Positions 1 through 6,992 of a stretch of DNA of 11,478 nt are shown piece after piece. A model generated the notes under the pieces. The model was not told where the DNA came from and did not search any database. It saw nothing but the letters and a program-made list of their open reading frames with translations. Position 1 is the first letter of the stretch. The number at the start of each line of letters is the position of its first letter. Source of the DNA: Halobacteria archaeon (GTDB lineage Bacteria > Pseudomonadota > Gammaproteobacteria > UBA9214); assembly GCA_013041945.1 (NCBI GenBank), contig JABDRC010000352.1, positions 1 to 11,478 of the forward strand. The letters are read 5' to 3'. A program made the position numbers and the translations under genes.

Positions 1-138
1 CTCGACAAGCTGATCATGGAAGAAACCGGCCTGCCGGTTGTGGTTGCCGACGATCCGCTGACCTGCGTTGCACGCGGCGGCGGACGGGCACTCGAACTGT
101 TCGACGAGCGCGGTGGCGACGTGTTTACGGTTGAATAA
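1..138 (+). CDS. mreB: Rod shape-determining protein MreB, C-terminal end (partial)
   Basis: The reading frame is open from the first base and ends at TAA (136-138), giving the last 45 residues of MreB, the bacterial actin homologue that forms membrane-bound filaments and positions the elongasome. The visible part contains the conserved C-terminal block MEETGLPVVVADDPLTCVAR followed by GGG and a short acidic tail ending FTVE. It closely resembles the E. coli C-terminus as I remember it (VVVAEDPLTCVARGGG). The ATP-binding core and the start lie left of the window. mreC and mreD follow on the same strand, the usual mreBCD order, but the gap to mreC is unusually long and filled with repeats. Identification is secure despite truncation. 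Confidence 0.96.
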   Translation, partial: LDKLIMEETGLPVVVADDPLTCVARGGGRALELFDERGGDVFTVE

Positions 139-173
139 GACATGAGAGCAGGTACATCCTGAACCTCACTTTT

Positions 174-194
174 TACGTTCTGCGAACGTATAAT
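174..194 (+). promoter_or_regulatory. Candidate promoter -10 box overlapping a dyad, upstream of mreC
   Basis: A perfect TATAAT lies at 189-194. It overlaps the right arm of an inverted repeat with 7-base arms TACGTTC (174-180) and GAACGTA (184-190) around TGC. No good -35 hexamer sits 16-18 bases upstream, since the sequence there is close to TCACTT, so promoter strength is uncertain. The dyad could be an operator for a regulator, or chance. A separate promoter here would let mreCD be expressed apart from mreB. Confidence 0.4.
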
Positions 195-220
195 CCTCCG
201 CGTAAGATTGCATTGCCATT

Positions 221-289
221 CCTTCTCCCTCCGGGACGCCTGCAGGGACGCAGGCAGTAGGACGAAGCAGGATGCCAGAGTCGAGAAGG
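221..289. repeat. 69-bp repeat element, copy A
   Basis: This copy is bounded by inverted termini CCTTCTC (221-227) and GAGAAGG (283-289). It aligns without gaps to copy B at 366-434, also 69 bp, with 48 of 69 positions identical by my hand count. The best conserved core is GGGACG-n-CTGCAGGGA-n-GCAGG near 233-254. No reading frame inside it looks like a protein. It resembles a small non-autonomous MITE- or REP-like element, but I cannot name the family. Confidence 0.6.
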
Positions 290-299
290 ACAGAGCCTG

Positions 300-317
300 C
301 CCCCGCGCAGGCGGGGG
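300..317. repeat. GC-rich hairpin between the two 69-bp copies
   Basis: The arms CCCCCGC (300-306) and GCGGGGG (311-317) pair perfectly around GCAG. No T-run follows, so this is not a standard intrinsic terminator. It overlaps a larger imperfect inverted repeat, about 314-329 against 349-364 (GGGGATGAGGGG-ATCA versus TGACCCCCTCTCCCC). The hairpin resembles the GC-rich palindromic cores of many intergenic repeats in gammaproteobacteria. Confidence 0.5.
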
Positions 318-365
318 ATGAGGGGATCAAATCGACTGATGCTTATCATGACCCCCTCTCCCCGG

Positions 366-434
366 CCCTCTCCCGGAGGGACGACTGCAGGGATGCAGGA
401 GGTAGAGCAACGCATGGAGCAGTTGCCGAGAGGG
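366..434. repeat. 69-bp repeat element, copy B
   Basis: This second copy lies in the same orientation as copy A at 221-289, offset by 145 bases. It has inverted termini CCCTCTC (366-372) and GAGAGGG (428-434). Where the arms differ from copy A, both ends have changed together (CCTTCTC/GAGAAGG became CCCTCTC/GAGAGGG), so pairing of the ends is kept. The central part from about position 41 to 60 of the element has diverged most. Confidence 0.6.
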
Positions 435-442
435 TGCACGTG

Positions 443-463
443 AATGCGCAAACTTTGCGCATT
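443..463. promoter_or_regulatory. Perfect 21-nt dyad in the mreC leader
   Basis: The ten-base arms AATGCGCAAA (443-452) and TTTGCGCATT (454-463) flank a single central C (453). As DNA it could bind a dimeric regulator. As RNA it could form a hairpin ending eight bases before the putative mreC ribosome binding site (472-477). It lies outside repeat copy B. No T-run follows, so it does not look like a terminator. Confidence 0.45.
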
Positions 464-483
464 GCATACTAGAGGGGTGCCCG

Positions 484-1443
484 ATCAAGCTCATATTTAC
501 ACAGGGTCCATCCATTACGACGCGCCTGTTCGTGTTCGTTGCACTGTCGACCGTGCTCATGGTGATGGACCACAAGTATGACAACCTGGCCTCCCTGCGC
601 GCCGGCCTGTCACTCATCGTCTATCCACTGCAACAGATCATCGAATTGCCCGGGACCGTGTCGGACTGGTTCGGCGAGTCTCTCGCCACCCGGCGCCGGC
701 TGCAGGAGGAGAATGACAGTCTGCATACGCAACAGCTGATGCAGAAGGTGCAGATGCAAAAACTCGCAGCACTGGAGTCGGAAAATATACGCCTGCGTGA
801 ACTGCTCGACTCATCGTTCGAGGTCGGCGAAAAGGTCCTGATCGCCGAGCTCATGTCGGTCAACCTGGATCCCTACAAACACCAGATCGTGGTCAACAAG
901 GGTGAGCTGCATGATATCTACCCCGGACAACCGCTGCTGGATGCCAAGGGCGTGATGGGCCAGATCGTGCATGCAGGACCCTACACTTCCACCGCTGTCC
1001 TCATTACCGATACCTCGCACGCCATCCCGGTACAGGTCAACCGCACCGGGCTGCGCACCATCGCGCTGGGCAGCGGCACCATAAACCGGCTGGATCTGCC
1101 ATACATTCCGAACAATGCCGACATCAGGCCGGGCGACCTGCTGATCACGTCCGGGCTGGGCGGGCGTTTTCCGCCCGGCTACCCGGTCGCCACGGTGCAG
1201 GGTGTACAGCACGATCCCGGCCAGTCCTTTTCGCAGGTGGTGGCCACGCCCATGGCCGAACTCAATCGCAGTCGCGAGGTCCTGCTGGTCTGGCCCGGTG
1301 TTTCGACCACGCTGGAACCGGCCGTGCCGGCCGACGCGGCAAACACACCTTCAATCGATGTAGTGACCCCGGATGAAACCAGTGGCAGCGGGGAAGAACC
1401 ACCGGTGGATGCAAGTGCAGCAGCGGAGGCGGAGACACCATGA
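484..1443 (+). CDS. mreC: Rod shape-determining protein MreC
   Basis: MreC is a membrane-anchored, periplasmic scaffold that links MreB to PBP2-RodA during lateral wall synthesis. Counting from 484, a transmembrane helix spans about residues 14-32, a coiled coil about 62-108, and the beta-domain about 116-271 with the family motif GLGGRFPPGYPVA at 224-236. An Ala/Pro/Glu-rich tail of about 45 residues follows. The start is a problem. The family-typical N-terminus IKLIFTQGPS is encoded in frame from 484, but no ATG, GTG or TTG lies in frame between the TAG at 403 and GTG at 532. I place the start at ATC 484 because AGAGGGG (471-477) sits six bases upstream. GTG 532 would give 303 residues and remove the cytoplasmic tail and part of the helix. 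The stop overlaps mreD by four bases. Family identity is secure, the start is not. Confidence 0.9.
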   Translation: MKLIFTQGPSITTRLFVFVALSTVLMVMDHKYDNLASLRAGLSLIVYPLQQIIELPGTVSDWFGESLATRRRLQEENDSLHTQQLMQKVQMQKLAALESENIRLRELLDSSFEVGEKVLIAELMSVNLDPYKHQIVVNKGELHDIYPGQPLLDAKGVMGQIVHAGPYTSTAVLITDTSHAIPVQVNRTGLRTIALGSGTINRLDLPYIPNNADIRPGDLLITSGLGGRFPPGYPVATVQGVQHDPGQSFSQVVATPMAELNRSREVLLVWPGVSTTLEPAVPADAANTPSIDVVTPDETSGSGEEPPVDASAAAEAETP

Positions 1444-1928
1444 CCCTGGCCCGTCATCACGGCGGCGGCATCATCCTGCTGACCTTCGTGGTTGCATTGC
1501 TGCTGACCATCGTGCCACTGCCGGAGTGGGCACGCTATGCACGACCGGACTGGGTCGGCCTGGTCCTGATCTACTGGTGCCTGGCACTGCCCGACCGGGT
1601 CGGCGTCATTACCGGCTGGTTTGCCGGGCTGCTGGTTGACCTGGTTACCGGTACCATCCTCGGCCAGCATGCCCTGTCGCTCACCATCGTGGCCTACCTG
1701 ACCCAGCGACTGCACCAGCGCATCCGGCTGTTTCCGATCCTGCAACAGGCATTTACCGTTATGATACTGCTGATCCTGCATCAGCTGCTGGCGCTGTGGA
1801 TCAGCCGTATCATCGGCCGGCCGGGCGCGCCCTGGTACTTCTGGGCACCCTCGCTGCTCGGACTGCTGCTATGGCCGGTCGTATTTGTACTGCTGCGTAA
1901 CATGCGTCACCGTTTTCGCGTGCGCTAG
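1440..1928 (+). CDS. mreD: Rod shape-determining protein MreD
   Basis: This 162-residue, strongly hydrophobic inner-membrane protein follows mreC with an ATGA overlap (1440-1443), so translation is probably coupled. GGAG at 1431-1434 is its ribosome binding site. MreD is the integral membrane partner of MreC in the elongasome. Several hydrophobic stretches (about residues 11-27, 38-55, 60-75, 105-122 and 135-153) fit the multi-pass topology of the family. The motif RPDWVGLVLIYWCLALPDRVG matches the usual MreD N-terminal block (P-x-W-x-x-L-x-x-x-Y-W-x-x-x-x-P), and GQHALS also fits the family. Length is typical (E. coli MreD is about 162 residues). The tail is basic. Nothing appears broken. 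Confidence 0.94.
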   Translation: MTLARHHGGGIILLTFVVALLLTIVPLPEWARYARPDWVGLVLIYWCLALPDRVGVITGWFAGLLVDLVTGTILGQHALSLTIVAYLTQRLHQRIRLFPILQQAFTVMILLILHQLLALWISRIIGRPGAPWYFWAPSLLGLLLWPVVFVLLRNMRHRFRVR

Positions 1929-1948
1929 GACTGAATATTGCCCTGACC

Positions 1949-3799
1949 ATGGCTGACCGGCTGACACTCAAGGACTATTTTTTCGAATCCCGGCTGATTC
2001 TGAACCGCAGCATCGTGCTGCTTGTCTTCGCCGGCATGCTGATACTGGTACTGTTCAGCCGGCTGTTTTACCTGCAGGTGGTTTCGCACGAACACTACAC
2101 CACCCTGTCGGAAGACAACCGCGTCAAACTGCAGCCGATCCCGCCGAACCGCGGCCTGATCTTCGACCGCAACGGCATCATCCTCGCCGAGAACCTCCCG
2201 TCGTACCGGCTGGAAATCACACCGGAACAGATCGACGACATGGGGGCGACCCTGGATGCACTTGCCAAGATTATCGACATTCGCGAAACTGACCGTGCGC
2301 GCTTCAGCAAGCTGCTGGCGCGCAAGCCCGCGTTTGAGGCTATCCCGCTGCTGTTCCATCTGAGCGATGCGGACGTGGCGCGCTTTTCCGTGAACCGGCA
2401 CCGCTTCCCCGGCGTCGATATCACGGCCGGTCTCGCACGACACTATCCACACGGCGAACTGGCCGTGCACGCGCTCGGCTACGTCGGGCGGATCGACGAA
2501 CAGGCGCTGAAAACGCTGGACCCGTCGAACTACCGCGGCACGACACATGTCGGCAAGATCGGTATCGAAAAGACCTACGAGGAACTGCTGCACGGCAGGG
2601 TGGGACTGCAACATGTCGAGACGACCGCGCAGGGCCGGGTACTGCGCGTCCTCGAACGCAGCCCGCCGGTGTCCGGGCGCAATCTTTTCCTGACGCTCGA
2701 TGCGCGCGTGCAGCGGGCGACCGAGGCGGCCTTCGGCGACTTTGCCGGTTCGGCGGTCGCGCTTGACCCGGACAACGGCGACATCATTGCCTTTGTCAGC
2801 CTGCCGACCTACGACCCGAACCCGTTCGTCAACGGCATTGAATTCAAGGCCTACGAGGCGCTCCAGCAAAACACCCGCGAACCGTTGTTCAACCGCGCAC
2901 TGCGCGGCCAGTACCCGCCCGGCTCCACCATCAAGCCATTCATCGGACTTGCCGGACTTGAACAGGGCATCACCGGCGGCCACTCCAAGAACTACTGTCC
3001 TGGCTACTACACCCTGCCAGGCAACACCCGCAAGTACCGCGACTGGAAGCGTACCGGTCACGGCACGGTCAATCTGCACGACTCCATCACGCAGTCCTGC
3101 GATGTCTTTTTTTACGATCTTGCGCTGTCGCTTGGCATCGACAACATGAACAGTTATCTGCGTAATTTCGGCTTCGGCCGCGCCACCGGCCTCGACATCG
3201 TGGGCGAGCTGTCGGGCCTGCTGCCGTCGCGCGAGTGGAAACGGCGGCGTCATGACCAGGCATGGTTTCCGGGCGAGACCATCATCACCGGCATCGGCCA
3301 GGGATTTTTTCTGACCACGCCGGTGCAACTGGCGGTCGCGACCTCGGCCCTGGCCAACGGCGGCCGCATGCTTGCCCCGAACATCGTCTATGCCGAGCAG
3401 GCGGCCAACACCGAGGTACTGATCCCGCACTTGCCGCGACCCCGGGAAACCATCAGTATCTCCGAACAGTCACACTGGGATCTTGTCATCGGCTCCATGA
3501 TCGACGTGGTCCATGGTGCACGCGGCACTGCCCGCGCCATTGGCAAGGACAGCCCCTATCGTATCGCCGGCAAAACCGGTACCGCACAGGTGTTCGGTCT
3601 CAAGGAAGAGGAAGAGTACGATGCCGACGCGATTGAAGAGAAATTGCGTGACCATGCCCTCTTTATAGCGTTCGCACCGGTCGATGTGCCGCGCATCGCG
3701 GTCGCGGTCATCGTGGAGAACGGCGGCAGCGGCGGCGCAGTCGCGGCACCGATCGCGCGCAAGATCCTCGATGCCTTCTTCGAGGAGCCCGAAGCATGA
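1949..3799 (+). CDS. mrdA: Penicillin-binding protein 2 (elongation transpeptidase)
   Basis: PBP2 is the class B transpeptidase that cross-links peptidoglycan made by RodA along the cell cylinder, and it is the target of mecillinam. The 616-residue protein has a short cytoplasmic N-terminus, one transmembrane helix at about residues 21-43, the pedestal region with NRGLIFDRNG at 67-76, and a C-terminal transpeptidase domain. The catalytic motifs are S326-T-I-K329 in QYPPGSTIKP, S383-C-D385, and K542-T-G544 in AGKTGTAQ. The second motif is S-x-D rather than S-x-N, which I recall as usual for PBP2 (E. coli has SSD). The start is 20 bases after mreD with no convincing Shine-Dalgarno, so coupling to mreD is likely. 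The stop overlaps rodA. Confidence 0.96.
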   Translation: MADRLTLKDYFFESRLILNRSIVLLVFAGMLILVLFSRLFYLQVVSHEHYTTLSEDNRVKLQPIPPNRGLIFDRNGIILAENLPSYRLEITPEQIDDMGATLDALAKIIDIRETDRARFSKLLARKPAFEAIPLLFHLSDADVARFSVNRHRFPGVDITAGLARHYPHGELAVHALGYVGRIDEQALKTLDPSNYRGTTHVGKIGIEKTYEELLHGRVGLQHVETTAQGRVLRVLERSPPVSGRNLFLTLDARVQRATEAAFGDFAGSAVALDPDNGDIIAFVSLPTYDPNPFVNGIEFKAYEALQQNTREPLFNRALRGQYPPGSTIKPFIGLAGLEQGITGGHSKNYCPGYYTLPGNTRKYRDWKRTGHGTVNLHDSITQSCDVFFYDLALSLGIDNMNSYLRNFGFGRATGLDIVGELSGLLPSREWKRRRHDQAWFPGETIITGIGQGFFLTTPVQLAVATSALANGGRMLAPNIVYAEQAANTEVLIPHLPRPRETISISEQSHWDLVIGSMIDVVHGARGTARAIGKDSPYRIAGKTGTAQVFGLKEEEEYDADAIEEKLRDHALFIAFAPVDVPRIAVAVIVENGGSGGAVAAPIARKILDAFFEEPEA

Positions 3800-4920
3800 G
3801 CGTCGCCTTCGCCAGCCGTCACGAGGATGCCAGCCGGCGCGGGTGGCAACACCGCCTGCATCTCGATGCACAGTTGCTGTTCAGCCTGATCGGCCTGTCG
3901 GCACTCGGGCTGGTGGTGCTCTACAGCGCAGGGGGTGGCGACATCGAGCTGGTCGAGCGCCAGCTGATCCGCCTCGGCATCGCCTTTGCCAGCCTGTTCG
4001 CCGTCGCCCAGGTGCCGCCGCGCCTGCTGCTGCGCATGACGCCCTGGGCGTTCATGGTGGGCGTGATGTTCCTGGTCGCGGTACTGATAGGCGGTGAGAG
4101 CAGTGGCGGTGCGCAGCGCTGGCTCAACCTCTACGTGGTGCGCTTCCAGCCGTCCGAAATCATGAAACTGGCCGTACCCATGATGGTTGCCTGGTACCTG
4201 GCGGAGTCGCGCCTGCCGCCAAATCGCTGGCGGTTGCTCACCGCCGCGGTGCTGATTGCCGTACCCATGCTGATGATCGCCAAGCAGCCCGACCTCGGCA
4301 CGGCCCTGTTGATCGCAAGCTCCGGTTTCTTCGTGGTATTTCTCGCCGGCCTGCAGTGGCGACTGCTGGGCTTCTTCGCCGTGCTGGTGACGGCCGCGGC
4401 ACCGGCCATCTGGCACTTCATGCACGACTACCAGCGACAGCGCGTGATCACCCTGCTGAACCCGGAAAGCGACCCGCTGGGCTCCGGCTACCATATCATC
4501 CAGTCGAAAATCGCCATTGGCTCCGGCGGCCTGTACGGCAAGGGCTGGATGAACGGTACCCAGTCGCAGCTGGACTTCCTGCCGGAACGCTCCACGGACT
4601 TCATCTTTGCCGTGCTCGGCGAGGAATTCGGCCTGCTTGGCATCCTCGTGCTGTTTACGTTCTATATCTTCATCGTGGTGCGCGGCATCGTGATCTCGAT
4701 CCAGGCACAGGACACCTACACGCGGCTGCTTGCCGGGAGCCTGTCGATGACCTTCTGTGTCTATTTCATCATCAATACCGGCATGGTCACCGGGCTGCTG
4801 CCCGTGGTGGGCCTGCCACTGCCGATGATCAGCTACGGCGGCACGTCGATCGTGACACTGATGGCGGGCTTCGGCATCCTCATGTCCATACAGACACACC
4901 GGAAACTGTTGGCCGCGTAA
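3796..4920 (+). CDS. rodA: Peptidoglycan glycosyltransferase RodA (SEDS family)
   Basis: RodA polymerises lipid II into glycan strands as the SEDS partner of PBP2, whose gene immediately precedes it with an ATGA overlap (3796-3799). GAGGAG at 3781-3786 is a good ribosome binding site. The 374 residues form a multi-pass membrane protein of normal family length (E. coli about 370). Conserved blocks are KQPDLGTALLI (163-173), SGYHIIQSKIAIGSGG (230-245), FLPERSTDFIFAVLGEE (261-277) and GLPLPMISYGGTS (339-351). D268 in the third block corresponds to the aspartate reported as essential for SEDS polymerase activity (D262 in E. coli RodA). No truncation or missing motif is seen. The synonym is mrdB. 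Confidence 0.96.
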   Translation: MSVAFASRHEDASRRGWQHRLHLDAQLLFSLIGLSALGLVVLYSAGGGDIELVERQLIRLGIAFASLFAVAQVPPRLLLRMTPWAFMVGVMFLVAVLIGGESSGGAQRWLNLYVVRFQPSEIMKLAVPMMVAWYLAESRLPPNRWRLLTAAVLIAVPMLMIAKQPDLGTALLIASSGFFVVFLAGLQWRLLGFFAVLVTAAAPAIWHFMHDYQRQRVITLLNPESDPLGSGYHIIQSKIAIGSGGLYGKGWMNGTQSQLDFLPERSTDFIFAVLGEEFGLLGILVLFTFYIFIVVRGIVISIQAQDTYTRLLAGSLSMTFCVYFIINTGMVTGLLPVVGLPLPMISYGGTSIVTLMAGFGILMSIQTHRKLLAA

Positions 4921-4934
4921 AATTCCATTGTCAA

Positions 4935-4943
4935 TGTTAAAAT
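4935..4943 (+). promoter_or_regulatory. Candidate extended -10 promoter before mltB
   Basis: TGTTAAAAT contains TG, one spacer base and TAAAAT (4938-4943), which is five of six matches to TATAAT in extended -10 form. No -35 match occurs at the right distance (GCGTAA at 4915-4920). Transcription would start near 4950, about 28 bases before the mltB start. It lies in the 57-base gap after rodA, the first real gap after mreD-mrdA, so it could give mltB-rlpA-dacA their own expression. Confidence 0.3.
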
Positions 4944-4977
4944 CCCGACATTCAGCACTCCTTGAGGAACAGTATCG

Positions 4978-5991
4978 ATGCAGTTCACGGCTTTGATTAT
5001 CGCCATTTTCGCAACCACACTCACGGGCTGCGCCCCGGTTCAGGCCAAGTCGGAACGGCCGAACTACGGTGACAACGACAAGGCCCGCTCGTTCATCGAC
5101 GGCATGGTGGAACAGCACGGTTTCAAACGTGCCGATCTGGAGAACCTGTTCAGCCAGGCAGAACGCCGTGAAGACATCCTGGAGCTGATGCGCAAACCGG
5201 CGGAGAAAAAGCTGCGCTGGTTCGAATACCGCAAAATCTTTCTCACCCGCAATCGGATCGACGGCGGCGTCTCTTTCTGGAAACAGCACGCCGACATACT
5301 CGAGCGTGCCCGGGAGGAATACGGCGTCGACCCGCAGGTGATCGTGGCCATCATCGGCGTCGAGACCCGCTACGGCGGCAATACCGGACGGCACCGGGTA
5401 CTGGATGCCCTGTCCACGCTGGCCTTTGATTACCCGCCGCGCAGCAAGTTCTTTACCGGCGAGCTCGAACATTACCTGCTGCTGGCGCGTGAAGAGAATA
5501 TCGACCTGCTGACAACCACCGGCTCCTATGCCGGCGCCATGGGCTATGGCCAGTTCATACCCAGCAGCTACCGGCATTATGCCGTGGACTTCAGCGCCGA
5601 TGGCAGACGCGATCTGTGGAACAGCCCGCAGGACATCATTGGCAGCGTGGCCAACTATTTCCGTGCACATGGCTGGCAGCAGGGTCAACCGGTCGCGACG
5701 CTGGCAGAGGTAAGCGGGAATGATTTCCACAGGGTACTCAAGCACGGGTACAAACCGAACACCGTGCTGGATGCATTGCGCCATGACGGGATTACGCCGG
5801 TTGGCGACTACCCGGATGAACTGGTGGCTGCGCTGATCATGTTCGACCAGGAACATGGCCCCGAGTACTGGCTGGGATTTGGCAATTTTTACACCATAAC
5901 CCGTTACAACCACAGCCCGCTCTACGCCATGGCGGTCTACCAGCTGAGCGAGGAAATACGTTCCGCCTACGAGTCGCAGCAGGATGAGTAG
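4978..5991 (+). CDS. mltB: Membrane-bound lytic murein transglycosylase B (lipoprotein)
   Basis: MltB cleaves the MurNAc-GlcNAc bond non-hydrolytically, leaving 1,6-anhydro ends. The 337-residue protein starts with a lipoprotein signal peptide whose lipobox is LTGC, with C18 as the acylated cysteine; A19 at the +2 position predicts outer-membrane sorting. The SLT family 3 domain fills the rest. The catalytic glutamate is E129 in GVETRYGGNTG, and other family blocks are AGAMGYGQFIPSSY (185-198) and the C-terminal ITRYNHSPLYAMAVYQL. GAGGA upstream of ATG 4978 is a usable ribosome binding site. It lies 57 bases after rodA and before rlpA, a common grouping of wall synthesis with wall-cutting enzymes. 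Length is slightly below E. coli MltB (about 361). Confidence 0.95.
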   Translation: MQFTALIIAIFATTLTGCAPVQAKSERPNYGDNDKARSFIDGMVEQHGFKRADLENLFSQAERREDILELMRKPAEKKLRWFEYRKIFLTRNRIDGGVSFWKQHADILERAREEYGVDPQVIVAIIGVETRYGGNTGRHRVLDALSTLAFDYPPRSKFFTGELEHYLLLAREENIDLLTTTGSYAGAMGYGQFIPSSYRHYAVDFSADGRRDLWNSPQDIIGSVANYFRAHGWQQGQPVATLAEVSGNDFHRVLKHGYKPNTVLDALRHDGITPVGDYPDELVAALIMFDQEHGPEYWLGFGNFYTITRYNHSPLYAMAVYQLSEEIRSAYESQQDE

Positions 5992-6065
5992 GATGCACTG
6001 CGTGCGCCAGGAACGGTGCGTTGAACGCAACCCGCCTGCTGGGTTAGAGTGAGCCTGGAGTTTTT

Positions 6066-6911
6066 ATGAATCACCCTGCTATCAACGTGAGCATGAAGCT
6101 GATACGACGAACCGGCTATATAGTGCTGGCGGCCGGCCTGGCAGCCTGTTCTGCAAAACAGGTATTCGAGCCGCGCGATGCCGCACCGGCCAACCCGCGC
6201 GATGTATCCGCTGTCCAGAACGCGGTACCCCGCGTGGAACCGCGCAGCCGCTATGGCAATCCGCAATCCTACGTCGTCTACGGCAAGCGCTATTACACGC
6301 TGAATTCCAGCGCGGACTACCGGGAAACGGGACATGCCTCCTGGTATGGCACCAAGTTCCACGGACGGCGCACATCCAGCGGCGAACCTTACGACATGTA
6401 CGCGATGACCGCAGCGCACAAGACGCTGCCGTTGCCCAGTTATGTCGAAGTCACCAACCTTGTCAACGGCCGCACGGTGATTGTCCGGGTGAATGACCGC
6501 GGACCGTTCCACGACGGTCGCATCATTGACCTGTCCTATGCAGCGGCCGTGAAAATCGGCATGCTCGGCAAGGGGACCGCCCGGGTGGAGGTGCGCGCCA
6601 TCAACCCGGGCGGGCCCGCCGTTCAACCCGATCCGGCCCCGCTGCAGGCCTTTGTCCCGCCGGCGTCTGCCGGTGAGGCCCCGGTATTCCTGCAGGTCGG
6701 CGCCTTCTCGAACCGCGACAATGCGGAGCGCCTGCGGCGCAACATCGAGGGACAGGCCATCGGCGCGGTGAGGATCGTGGAGACCACCACCGACAAGGGC
6801 ACCTTCTTCAGGGTGCAGATCGGCCCGCTGAACGACATCGGTGAGGCCGATCGCGTCGCACAGGCACTCAAACCGCTTGGCGTCAGCGCCGCCCGTACAC
6901 GAATCGACTAG
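6066..6911 (+). CDS. rlpA: RlpA, septal ring lytic transglycosylase lipoprotein with SPOR domain
   Basis: RlpA-type proteins cut glycan strands lacking stem peptides, and their SPOR domain binds this denuded glycan at septa. The 281 residues comprise a signal peptide with lipobox LAAC (C28), a double-psi beta-barrel domain at about 88-178 with GHASWYGTKFHG (89-100) and VRVNDRGPFHDGR (140-152), a Pro/Ala linker, and a C-terminal SPOR domain at about 205-280 beginning VFLQVGAFSNRDNAERL. E107, D110, H118 and D144 keep the spacing of the residues I recall as important in Pseudomonas RlpA (E120, D123, H131, D157), so activity is likely. GGAG at 6057-6060 fixes ATG 6066. A second ATG at 6093 would also give a signal peptide but has a poor ribosome binding site. 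Confidence 0.94.
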   Translation: MNHPAINVSMKLIRRTGYIVLAAGLAACSAKQVFEPRDAAPANPRDVSAVQNAVPRVEPRSRYGNPQSYVVYGKRYYTLNSSADYRETGHASWYGTKFHGRRTSSGEPYDMYAMTAAHKTLPLPSYVEVTNLVNGRTVIVRVNDRGPFHDGRIIDLSYAAAVKIGMLGKGTARVEVRAINPGGPAVQPDPAPLQAFVPPASAGEAPVFLQVGAFSNRDNAERLRRNIEGQAIGAVRIVETTTDKGTFFRVQIGPLNDIGEADRVAQALKPLGVSAARTRID

Positions 6912-6992
6912 TAAACCGGCCGACCGTTGCATTGCAGCCCGCACATGCGGACAATGCATGCCATTCAGGCCCCTTTGTATGACAGGAAAATT

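Noticed and set aside
300..317. Intrinsic terminator for mreB.
   Set aside because: The hairpin is strong but is followed by ATGAGGGG rather than a T-run, and it lies 160 bases past the mreB stop.
173..617. Several overlapping open frames on both strands in the mreB-mreC gap.
   Set aside because: They run through repeats and hairpins, are Arg/Pro/Cys-rich, and show no family motif or ribosome binding site. The gap is better explained by repeats.
1925..6030. Long - strand open frames (501 and 824 codons) opposite mrdA, rodA and mltB.
   Set aside because: They are shadows of GC-rich coding on the + strand. The + strand frames carry complete catalytic motifs and the - strand ones none.
6021..6050. 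Promoter-like TTGAAC (6021-6026) and TAGAGT (6045-6050) before rlpA.
   Set aside because: Each box matches only four of six bases, and the implied start would leave almost no room for the ribosome binding site. A small dyad TGCGTT/AACGCA at 6017-6029 here is also too short to call.
6927..6992. TTG start at 6927 for dacA.
   Set aside because: It would place 22 extra residues before a clean signal peptide, while ATG 6993 has AGGA at the right distance.
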